Shown: piece after piece, positions 13,680-22,800 of the stretch | How the letters are laid out: the number at the start of each line of letters is the position of its first letter | How positions within the stretch are numbered: the stretch's first letter is position 1 | Source of the DNA: Poronia punctata | Taxonomy: Eukaryota > Ascomycota > Sordariomycetes > Xylariales > Xylariaceae | Direction of reading: 5' to 3' | Assembly: GCA_022579005.1 (NCBI GenBank) | Contig: MU401838.1 | Span: 1 to 24,100 of the forward strand | DNA: 24,100 nt | Program-made: the position numbers and the translations under genes | Notes under the pieces: model-generated | The model's input: the letters and a program-made list of their open reading frames with translations, nothing else | Databases searched by the model: none | What the model was told of the DNA's origin: nothing

Positions 13680-15749
13680 TTAATTAATTTTATATATTTA
13701 ATATATATACTAGCTATGCTAATTTTAGCACCGTTTCCTACTTTTTACTTTGCTAAATATAGTTAACACAATTTATTAGATTATTGTTTAAGCTAAGCTA
13801 TAAGTTATTATAGTAGCTAAAAAAGCACTTTTTAACATTAGCACTTATTTAATTTAAAATTACTATACTTTTATTAACCAAGTTTAGCTAAGCGTTTAAT
13901 ATGCTTTTAATCTACTTATATATTACTTATAAAGCTTAATTAAGCTACTTAAAGTACTTTATATTAAAGCTAATATAAATAGCTAAAGGTTTAAAATATA
14001 TAAGTAAAAATATATATAACAAGTTTATAGTAATAGTATATTAATTAATATAGTTTAAATAATTTTTATTTCTTAACTAAAAAAATAAAAGGTTTATTAA
14101 AATATATACACACTATTTATATACCTATATAGTTATTAGGTATTTTATTTAAGCATATTATATAAAGCTTATAAGCGCAGCTTAAAGTAACAGCTAAAGT
14201 TTTAATATAATACCTCCTAGGCTTTTAGCTTATAATATTATAAACTTTTAAAAACTAGCTATTTATTTAAAGTTATTAAAGAATTACTTTATAATGTAAA
14301 CTAAAAGAAATAAAAAGCTATATATATTAAAAGGTATAATAGCAACTTTTGTAGTTATAACCTATAATAATAAAAACTACTTTAAAAATAATATATATTA
14401 TAAAACTTTAAAAAATATTTAATTTCATTTAACCCTAAGCTAGTTAAAAAGTATATTAACTTTTATAATACTTATAAACTTTATAAAACTTTATAAAAAA
14501 GGCTATATAGTTTTATTATATAAAAGAATTAGCAGATTTATTTTTTATAAAAACTATTACTATAAACCTTACTACTAAGCTATTAAAGGTTAAAGTAACT
14601 AATTTACTATAAAAACTAAAAGATTATAAATATTTTAATGCTTTAATAATTATTATATATGTTATATTTTATTATTAATACTTAATAATATAAAGTATAT
14701 AGAAAAACATTAAATAGTTATATTTATTTAAATAGTTTTATTAACTAACTAAAATTATAAATTTACTTTAGCTTTTTAAAAAACGCTATAAAAAGGCTTT
14801 AGTATAGAGCTTTTAATATTAATAGCATACTATTTATAAACTAATAAAGCTTTAAAAAAAAGAATTAAAATGTTAAAGTAGCAAAATAATGATTTTGCTT
14901 TAAGCACTTTAAAAAAATAAACTAACCTACTACTTATATTATAATAAAACCTATATAGTAATTATTTAAAAACAATTAAAGCTTTTAGCTATTAACTACC
15001 TATTTAGCTTTTAACTTTTTAAATTTAATAATATAATTATACAGTTAAAAAAACTTTTATAATAGCTTTAAATTTTAATATATTAAATACTTTTTAAATT
15101 TACTTTTAATATAATATTAAACTTGCTATAAATTTTACCACTATATATAGTAAACAATATTGTATTTAAAAATATAAACTAATTAAATTAAATTAAAGAA
15201 TAAGCTTTACTTTTAGCTTTATTATAAATACTAATTACTTAAATTAATCTTTTAAAAACCTTTATAGCAGCGCGCTAGTTTTAAAAAAATAAAATAAAAC
15301 TTAAAACGCTAGCTTAAAAAATTAATTCTTTAAAAACCTTTAAAATCTAGTTAATTATATTTATAAATTACCTATATTTTAAATAAAAGAACCTTATTTT
15401 ATTAGTTTGTTTTAGCAGTAAGTCTAGTTTAAAATAACTAACTAAACTTAAATAAAGCTAGAAAGCTTTATAAAATTAAAACTATTGTAAACTACTATTT
15501 AAACTAATTTAAAACTAAATTTTAGTACTTAATTAAATAAAAAGAAATAGTTATAAAAATAACTAGTAGCGTTTAAAATAGCAGCTTTAAAATATAAAAC
15601 ACTTAATTAAAAAATATTGAGTTTTAAACAAGTGAACCAGTTATTAATTTAAATTAACTTTATAAAAGAAAAAACCGTAAAAGGCAAAGAAATAATGCTT
15701 TTGCGCTAAATAATAAACCTTTAACTTGCTTATAAGCATTAAGGTTAAG

Positions 15750-15770
15750 GCTAGCTTTTATATAGCTAGC
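15750..15770. repeat. Small hairpin with GCTAGCT arms
   Basis: GCTAGCT at 15750-15756 pairs with AGCTAGC at 15764-15770 around a 7-base AT loop. It lies in one of the less mutated spots. No adjacent feature explains it. Confidence 0.45.
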
Positions 15771-16442
15771 ACTTAATATAACATATTAAAAGAAAACTTA
15801 GAAAAAGTCTTTATAGACAAAACTTAAATATTTATAAATTAAATAAAGTACTAGCACGTTAAACTAATTACATATTTTATAAAGTATTAAATTCTCACTT
15901 TAATAAAAAGGCTTTTATTAACTTATTAATTTATAAGATTTACTATATTACTATATAGTTCTCTTTACTAATATACTAATAAAATACCTATATAGAAAAA
16001 GGATATTATTATTAAAATGAATTTACTTTATTAGTATTAACTATATTAAAGCCCTTTTAATAAAATGATATAAAGTTTAAATATAAATATAGAAAATAAA
16101 ATAATAAAATTATGTTTAACGTTAATATAATAAATTAAGTGTATTAAAAAACCTACTTTTAATAGTTCTTTTTTACTTTATAAAAAAGGCAAAATGAATA
16201 AGACTTAGGTTTATAATAGTGTTTAAGTAAATAGCCTAATTAGCTACTAGGTTTTTAAACCTTATAACTATATAGCAGGCTAAAAAGAAATTAAAAAAAT
16301 AAGCTATTATTATAGCTATATTGATAACGTTTATTTAAATATAGCTATATATATTATAATAATTGCGCTGCTATTATTATAATGTTTTATTTTGCCGGTA
16401 TTTTAAAGTTTTATATAGTAGCTAAACCTTAGGTTAAAAAAG

Positions 16443-16460
16443 TATATATATATATATATA
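16443..16460. repeat. (TA)9 microsatellite
   Basis: Nine uninterrupted TA units, the longest TA run I noted in the window. Confidence 0.85.
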
Positions 16461-17180
16461 AAGTAGCTTAATAAATACTTAAATATTATTAAAAACTTAA
16501 GTCTTATTAATTTCCCCTTTTTATATAGTAAAAAAGACTATTAAAAGTAGGTTTTTTAGTACTAATAATAATAACTTTTAAAAATGTAAAAAGGCAATAA
16601 TAAACCTTTAAACTTATACTTTTAAGTATTTTGTTTTTAATTATATCTCTTTTAAAATATTCATTTTTTTAGTTATACTTATACTTTTATTAGCAAGCTT
16701 ATTATTTTTATTTTTATTTTAAAAAGCAAAGTTTAAGTTATACTTTAATATAATAGATTTAGTAAAAAAACTAATATTATTATTATTCTTTTTATATTCT
16801 TTTTTTAACATTAATAGTATTATTAATAGTTTATTTCTTTTTATTACTAGTATATATATTAATATAATAGTTTTAATACTATAGCTATATATTTTATTAA
16901 AAGTAAACTATGCTTTATTATTAATTAATTAGTATAAGCAATAGCTTATAAAAAAGTTAAATTTAGCATTAGTTTTATATTAATTAAAGCAGTTAATAAT
17001 TCTTTTATATAATATAAATTAAAAAAGCTTAAAAGTATATTTAGTTATTATAAAAATTAATATACATTTAAGTTATTTTAAATAAAGGGTTAAAAACTTT
17101 TTCCTTAGCATTTTATATATTTTAGTTAACTTAATAAAATAATAAAAGCTAAGTTTAAATACTTATGCTTGTAGCTAGGT

Positions 17181-17207
17181 CCTAGGAATCCTTTAAAAGG
17201 GCCTAGG
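17181..17207. repeat. Nested palindrome/hairpin at the gene-island edge
   Basis: CCTAGG occurs at 17181-17186 and again at 17202-17207. Between them CCTTT (17190-17194) and AAAGG (17196-17200) pair around a single A. The outer and inner arms form one stem with small internal bulges (AAT on the left, G on the right). It sits exactly where the AT-rich DNA ends. It could be a remnant of a transposon terminus, a protein-binding site, or an mRNA leader structure; I cannot choose between these. Confidence 0.6.
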
Positions 17208-17215
17208 TTACGTAA
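17208..17215. promoter_or_regulatory. TTACGTAA palindrome, possible bZIP/Yap-type site
   Basis: A perfect 8-bp palindrome lies 63-70 bases before the ATG. TTACGTAA matches the Yap1-type bZIP response element known from yeast. A second copy lies at 19610-19617 beyond the gene. The match is short and AT-rich surroundings make chance plausible, so a regulatory role is only a suggestion. Confidence 0.25.
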
Positions 17216-17277
17216 TCCCTCTACACCCTTTATCTTTATAGATCCGAAGTTTAGACAAACTGTTCTAAGTCTCTCCC

Positions 17278-19278
17278 ATGGTCCAGCTCACCGCCAAAAT
17301 GGAACAGGTACCGACTGAGATCCTATACGTCATCTGCTCGCTCTTGAGCATTGATGATGTTCTTGGATTCCGGCTTGTTCAGAAACGATGGGCCGAAATT
17401 GGCGCCGCCTTTATGCTGCCCGAGGTGACATTCTATATACACCCCCAGGAGCTTCAAAGATTGAAGGAGATATCATTACACCCCGTGATCTCAAGACATG
17501 TCCTCTCCTTGACCTACTTTGCCCAGACCTTCGATTCACCTGCCATCTCCTGGCGCCAGTTTGTGCGGGAGCACAAGCAGCGCATGAGATGGAACTGCAA
17601 GCTGAAAAAGCTCAATTTAACGCCAAGTCAACTAATGGCCGAATATCGTAAATACGCCGAAGCTGTGGCCCAGCAGGACGCCATCGAAAAGGGGGGCTAC
17701 GATGTCGCCGTGCTCGACGAGGTTCTGCCTAGATTTATCAGGCTCGAGGCCATGACCATGTCGGCTGGACAGCTGTTCTATGAGGGACGTATTCGGACAC
17801 GGAGGAAGAGCCCGCTTCGCGAATATCTCTGGAGCAATTGCCTTAGTCGCATTCATCCCGAAGGCAAACGCCAGCTCGAAGCTCTCCTCCAGACAAATGC
17901 CAGAGCCAATTGTGCCCTGACCGCTCTCCGGGCCGGGTCACTGCATTGGCGCTTTTTCAAGAGGAGCGAGCATGAGCTTATGTATCTCTTCCAGCCCCTC
18001 GCCAACCTCACGTACATCGAACTCAATATTAGTGTCGATCCCGCCGATGAGAGGATCAACGAGGGCAACTCTTTGGCTAAATGCCAGCGATTGCTTTCCA
18101 GAGGGGGTTTGCGGAAGGTTTTAAAGTCCATGCCCCTACTGCGGACTTTGAACGTGGAAGTTGCGAATTTCCAATGCAACATCCGAGAAAGGGGGGCCTG
18201 CCTGCGCGATATCATCGAGCCGGGCTTTCGTTGGCAGCATCTCACGGAGCTGGTCCTTGGCGGCCTCGCCACCGACAGGCAGGAGCTTGCCGATACCCTC
18301 CAACTCCATAATTCTACCCTGTCAAATCTCTGCCTACGTGATATGACTCTGCAGTCCACGTCCTGGCGCAAGCTTTTACCCTACATCAGGAACAATCTCT
18401 ACCTTCAAGACGCGTGCATCTGTGGCGATATTTATGGACATCTCGAAGATTATCAAGAAGCTGAGGAAGAGGATAGCCAGTCCGAATTTTCCGAGGAAGG
18501 GGAGCTCGAACATTGGCATTTGTCGGTCCCTGAATTGGATGGCCACGATAGTAAGTCAACATCCCTGGGGGCGGCACAGGAGCCGCCTTTCACCATTCGT
18601 CGCGGTACCGGCGCTAGGCAAGTGAATTCTAACTCCAGTGGTTGCAGTGCGGGAGTCGATCAATATGTATTGTCGAGAGGGCGGCCAGAAGTATCCGGAT
18701 GAACTCCCCGTGGTAAGACTTCTGCCTCGTTATTTCTGTCCCCTTTCTTTTGCCTTCCTGGTTCTTCGAGATACCACTTTTATATAGTGTACCCTGTAGC
18801 CCCTACGTGTTTGCGGGCTGTCATTTTACAAGATAAGTTTCTACAGAAACGGTGTAGGTCATACTGACCTGTGTGGCCCGTGCAGCGTGAATCCGTGGTG
18901 GATAAGTGGTATGATCAATGGGTTGCGCCTTTCTTCGAGAACTCCGACGACGATTCCGGTGCTGGTGACAGCGCCTATGGTGACGGTATCGATCTCGATG
19001 GCCTGAGGGCCGAGGCGGACAATGACAGAACGTGGGAGGATATCACGGATGAGGAGGAATCTGAGGACGACACGAGCGGTGCACCCCTTGACGGCTTAGC
19101 CACGGAGCAAGCCGGCCTAGCCTTCGACTTATTGATCGCGGGGACATTGAATTCACCGTTTGAGTTCGAGCAGCACGACGGCGGCAGTGAAGGCGGGGAC
19201 TCGCAACACGACCTGCTTCACGCCCACAACGCCCACAACGATCACGACATGGACCATAACGGCTTACATACACCCTAA
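17278..19278 (+). CDS. F-box domain protein, SCF ubiquitin ligase adaptor (3 exons)
   Basis: Model: join(17278..18550, 18648..18712, 18886..19278), 1731 nt, 576 aa, stop TAA. An in-frame TAA at 17266-17268 lies just upstream, so 17278 is the first possible ATG. ATG 17299 (codon 8) has a better context (A at -3) and is the main alternative. Residues about 11-46 fit an F-box: VPTEILYVICSLLSIDDVLG, then the conserved V34 and W38. Such domains bind Skp1 and bring substrates to the SCF E3 ligase. Residues about 235-358 hold leucine-rich stretches (LANLTYIELNIS, LLRTLNVEV, HLTELVLGG, STLSNLCLRD) like degenerate leucine-rich repeats, a possible substrate-binding surface. Residues 394-411 and 464-509 are strongly acidic. 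Residues 425-463 (YCREGGQKYPDELPV, then VVDKWYDQWVAPFF) resemble the C-terminal block of many fungal F-box proteins, which supports the splicing. The tail 554-574 has seven His. GC and CpA content are normal, so the gene escaped RIP. The substrate is unknown. F-box identity is likely; the exon structure is inferred without transcripts. Confidence 0.83.
18551..18647 (+). other. Intron 1 of the F-box gene (97 nt)
   Basis: The donor is GTAAGT at 18551, the branch-site candidate is CTAAC at 18629-18633 and the acceptor TTGCAG ends at 18647. All three fit filamentous-fungal introns. The splice falls after the first base of codon 425 and rebuilds ATG (Met). Downstream exon 2 then reads MRESINMYCREGGQKYPDEL. 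The intron contains no stop in the frame of exon 1, so unspliced RNA stays open to TGA 18700-18702, giving a 474-aa variant with a different tail. A second acceptor, CCAG ending at 18638, is 9 nt upstream and also in frame, but lies only about 6 nt after the branch adenosine. Confidence 0.82.
18713..18885 (+). other. Intron 2 of the F-box gene (173 nt)
   Basis: The donor is GTAAGA at 18713, the branch-site candidate is CTGAC at 18864-18868 and the acceptor GTGCAG ends at 18885. Both exon ends are in phase 0, joining DELPV to RESVVDKWYDQW without a frame change. The interior is T/C-rich (18719-18770), unlike the flanking exons. An earlier AG at 18800 would put exon 3 out of frame with the conserved C-terminal block, so 18885 is preferred. 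Confidence 0.83.
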
Positions 19279-19380
19279 TTGATATCTCCGAATCATAGGA
19301 CAGGCCGGTCTGTAGTTGTTAGAACTTAGCGGTATAGCTTATAACATATAATTGTACTGTATAACGCGTAAAAACAAAGA
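19279..19380 (+). other. 3' flank of the F-box gene
   Basis: About 50 bases of normal composition follow the stop codon, including a near-palindrome at 19300-19313 (ACAGGCCGGTCTGT, two mismatched positions). Composition then falls quickly into AT-rich DNA. No AATAAA is visible. An A/T-rich run ATAACATATAATTG near 19340 could serve as a fungal 3'-end efficiency element, but this is weak. Confidence 0.4.
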
Positions 19381-19688
19381 TTTTTTCCTTACTACAAAGT
19401 TTTTTTATACTAAATAGGTAAAAGAAAACTTTTTATAAGAAAACCTTTTTTTTATAGTAGTCTTTATTTTAGCTATATTTTTTTTACTATATAGGCATTA
19501 TATTAATTATAGTTTTTTTAACTTATTAGTTTTAATATATTTTTAATAAAGAGGATTGCTAAGGGAGCATTTATTAGATTGCTACTAGAGCACCTTACTT
19601 TACTTGCACTTACGTAATAACTAGCAGATTTAAAAAGTTGGATCTTGTGTACGCCTTATTTAAATTGTATGCACTATATACATATTTT
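19381..19688. other. Transition zone downstream of the gene
   Basis: The first half (19381-19555) is T-rich and strongly AT-biased. From about 19556 to 19670 composition recovers: GGGAGCATT, GAGCACCTTAC, TTGCACTTACGTAA and TTGGATCTTGTG keep CpA/TpG. A second TTACGTAA palindrome is at 19610-19617. There is no gene. It is likely a mosaic of RIP-hit and untouched sequence. Confidence 0.5.
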
Positions 19689-19760
19689 ACCTTTAATACC
19701 ACCTTTAACACTACTTTTAACACTACCTTTAACACTACTTTTAATACTACTTTTAACATT
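19689..19760. repeat. 12-bp tandem repeat, six units
   Basis: Six head-to-tail 12-mers with consensus ACYTTTAAYACT: units start at 19689, 19701, 19713, 19725, 19737 and 19749. Most differences between units are C/T: units 3, 5 and 6 carry ACTTTT where units 1, 2 and 4 carry ACCTTT, and AACACT alternates with AATACT. These are the changes RIP or deamination would make, except that unit 1 ends ACC and unit 6 ends ATT. The repeat runs straight into the inverted repeat that follows. Confidence 0.9.
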
Positions 19761-19803
19761 ATAACGTAATTAGCATGCATGCTAGTTATGCCTTACGTTA
19801 TAA
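19759..19803. repeat. Cruciform-type inverted repeat enclosing a 14-bp palindrome
   Basis: TTATAACGTAA (19759-19769) is the exact reverse complement of TTACGTTATAA (19793-19803). The 23-base spacer holds a perfect palindrome TAGCATGCATGCTA (19771-19784). The palindrome's flanks also pair outward for six more positions if G-T wobble is allowed (19765-19790), so the site may once have been a longer perfect palindrome. It abuts the 12-bp tandem array and may be a transposon end, MITE remnant or protein-binding site. Confidence 0.8.
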
Positions 19804-22800
19804 AGTAGCTATAAAACTAAAAGGGGCTAGCTTAATTTGTGTTTTTATATATATAGCTATTATTTTTGCGTTGCTTTTTAAACTTAAATACTTAGCTATT
19901 TATTATATATATAATATACTAAGTTATGCTTTTTAAAATACTTTTATAAAGCTGTAATTAATATAAAGCCTTTAAAACCTAGTTAATGCGTTTACTTTAG
20001 CTAAACTTTTTTTAATATAAAGTTAAAGTAATTTTTAAAAATCTTTAATTTTATTATAATAATAATTTTGCTTAAATATAAAACTTATAAAAGCCTTTTT
20101 TTATAAAACAAATTATATAAAAAAAAAGCTAAAAATTAATAATGCGCTTATATATATAAACGCATATAAGCTAAAAATGTAATAAGTTTTTAATACTGCT
20201 AACAATTTAACTAAAAAGATAAAAATAAAATACTAGCTTACTTTAAACTTTAAAAACTATAAAAATTAGCTAAAAGCTTTAATATAAAAGCAATATATTG
20301 CAAAAAAGCTTTAAAAACAACTAAGTTATTATAGTTTAAAACTAAGCAATAAAAGCTGTATAAATTAAGCTATAAAGCTAAAATTATAAAGTATAACTTA
20401 GCTAGCTTATTATGTTTAGTTTAATAAAGCTATAAGATTATAACTTAAAAAATACTTTTAATAGCAATTTAAAAGAATTAAAAATATAAAGAAACTAAAA
20501 AAAACTAAAAAATAAATAGTTACAAAACTAAAAAAACTAGAAAATAAGCAGCTAAAAAACTAAAAAAACTAAAAAATTAAAAAAATTTAAATATTATAAT
20601 AAATAAAAAAAAGTAACGTATTTTATAAAGTATAAAAAAGGTTTGCTATACTTAAAGCTGTATATATGCAAGCTAGCAGTTAAAAACTAAAATAACTTAA
20701 AAATTAAACCTTTAATAAAAACCTTAAAAATTAATAGCTTACTTAAGTAAAAACTTTTAAAATTTTAACTAAATATAAATACTAGCTAATACTTTTTTAT
20801 TATATTTTTTTTAAACAATACTAGCTTTTTAATATATTTATACTTTATTATTTTAGCTTACGTTATTTTATATAGTTTTTTTTATTTAATACGTTGCTTT
20901 TTATAAAACTTTATAGTCTTATAAATAAAAACTATAATTTAAGCTATGATTTTGTGCTACTTAAACTTTTTACTTTAAAATAATATTAAAACAGTTTACT
21001 AAACTTTGCTTTTATTTAAAAAGTAATATTTTTAACTATTTGCTTATATTTCGCTAGCTTTATTTTGCTTTTTATTGTTAGTTTAAAGCTTAAAGCTTTT
21101 AAGTTAGCTAGGACTTTTGCTTTGCTATTATTTTTTATTTAAAAACTTATTTTAACTTTTACTTTTAATACTTTAACTATAAGCTATAAAAATTTAATTT
21201 TAGTTTTTACTAATTAATTTGCTACTTTTTTATATAACTTTTATATTTTTTAGCAATGTATAACTTACTTTAACTTTTTAAAGTATTTTAACTTTTTTTT
21301 AATAGTACTAAAGTAATAAATTAGCTTAAAAAGGTTTTTTACTACTTTAATAATTATTATATAACTTTAAAAGCTTATATTTAACTATTACTTTAATATG
21401 CTTTAATTTATAAAGTTTATAAGCAGTTAATTCTTTTTTAAAAGATTATATAAACTAAAACATTGCTTATAGCGCTATTAAGCGTTATTTTTATTTAAAT
21501 AATTTTAAATAAAAGTCTTTTACTATTGCTACGCTTTATAACTATAAAAGAATATTTTAGTTAAATAATATTAAAAGCTTATATAAGTACTTTTAATAAT
21601 ATTGTTTTTTTATTAAAATATTAAAGCTTATAATAAACTATATTTTAATAACGCTATAGTTTAAAGCTTTTTATAAAAAATATTTAATTTTATAATTTAA
21701 GCTATTTTTTTTTATTAATTAAAATTTAATAACTTTAAGTAACTTATTTATAAAAACCTTTATAATAAGCTTAACTTTTAAGCTATAAATAAATCTTGCT
21801 TTTAAAAATATTAAAAGCAAAGTAAAAAAAATCTTAGCTTGTTTTAAAAAAAGTCTAAGCTTTTTAAAAAACTTAATAAGCTTTTTTACTTATACTTTAT
21901 TAAAATTACTATAACTTAGCTTAAAAATTAACAAAATGCTTAATAAATAAAAAATATAGCTATAGTTAATAGCTAGCTAATAATTATTATTAAGCAAAAG
22001 CTTATTACTATTATAAACAACTTTATTTTGCGTTTTTAAAAAATTAAAATTATAATAAGCTAGCTAAAAGTTATTATAAAAAAAAAAAAAAGAATTAACT
22101 AGCCTTTTAGCTTTTTATTAATTATAATTAGTAAAGCGCGTAAGCTATAGTATATTTAATAAACTAGCAAAGTAGTTATAGTAAATAAAAATAAAAAAGC
22201 TATTAAGGCTGTTTAAATTAAAAAGTACTTAGTTATAAGTACTAAGTATATTTAAAAAACTTTTACTTATAATAAAACTATTTAAAAGTATATAACTTTA
22301 ATAAAAACAAAATTATATAGTTTAATAGTTAGTAGCACTTTTAAAAAAAGCGCTTACTTAAGCATATTTAATATATTGCTTTACTTAATAATATTATTAT
22401 ATTTAGCTAAAAGTATAAAAGTATTAAAATTAAAATATTGCGCTATATTTAAAAAAACAACCTAGCTAATAACTATAACTTTTACTTTTTAGCATGCTAT
22501 AAACTTAAAAAGCGCAAGTTAATTTTATTAAACGTAGCTTTTAAAGCAGCATAATAAGTATAAATAAAATATATTTAGCTAGTATAAGTAGCTAATTTTT
22601 AAAATTAATAAAATACCTTAGCTATAAAAAACGTTGCTAATGCTAAACTTTTTACTTATATTAGCAATATAAATATACTTAAAGCTTTATATTAAAATAA
22701 TACTTTATTTATATATAAAAGTAAAAGTTATATTTATATAAACTAAACTTAAATTTTTATTTATATTATTATTATTAACTTTAATAATATAAAAGTTTTT

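Larger units (their letters stand above)
12841..17160. repeat. RIP-degraded AT-rich DNA, mixed strand composition
   Basis: No gene is visible. Purine content no longer shows a long one-sided domain. Small spots are less mutated: 12955-13020 (GGAATC, ACGTTTGGA), 13725-13745 (AGCACCGTTTCC), and 15620-15970 (AAGTGAACCAG, AACCGTAAAAGGC, GTCTTTATAGAC). The last 700 bases before the gene (16500-17160) are T-rich. I read this as several short or fragmentary repeats rather than one element. Confidence 0.6.
17161..17277 (+). promoter_or_regulatory. Short 5' leader and proximal promoter of the F-box gene
   Basis: This stretch of about 117 bases between the AT-rich block and the start codon keeps near-normal base composition. 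It holds a hairpin (17181-17207), a TTACGTAA palindrome (17208-17215), a TATA-like CTTTATAGA near 17234-17242, and a pyrimidine-rich run (TCTCTCCC) right before the ATG, as is common near fungal transcription starts. Any longer promoter would have to lie in RIP-degraded DNA. The transcription start site cannot be placed from sequence alone. Confidence 0.4.

Noticed and set aside
1..17160. Mitochondrial DNA
   Set aside because: No mitochondrial genes, tRNAs or rRNAs are recognisable, no open frames exist under the code tested, and the flanking gene is a spliceosomal-intron nuclear gene.
17441..17720. Possible extra intron in exon 1 (GTAAAT near 17648)
   Set aside because: The reading frame is open throughout and the encoded residues (AEYRKYAEAV onward) continue smoothly as expected for this protein type.
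17853..18371. Open frame of 172 codons on the minus strand, plus shorter frames of 60-90 codons on both strands
   Set aside because: They overlap the F-box exons entirely, have low-complexity Arg/Ser/Pro-rich content typical of shadow frames, and no recognisable domain.
18871..19278. Independent small acidic protein gene of 135 codons
   Set aside because: It would start at GTG, with no ATG near; its first five codons lie in intron 2 before a good acceptor, and from 18886 it continues the F-box protein in frame.
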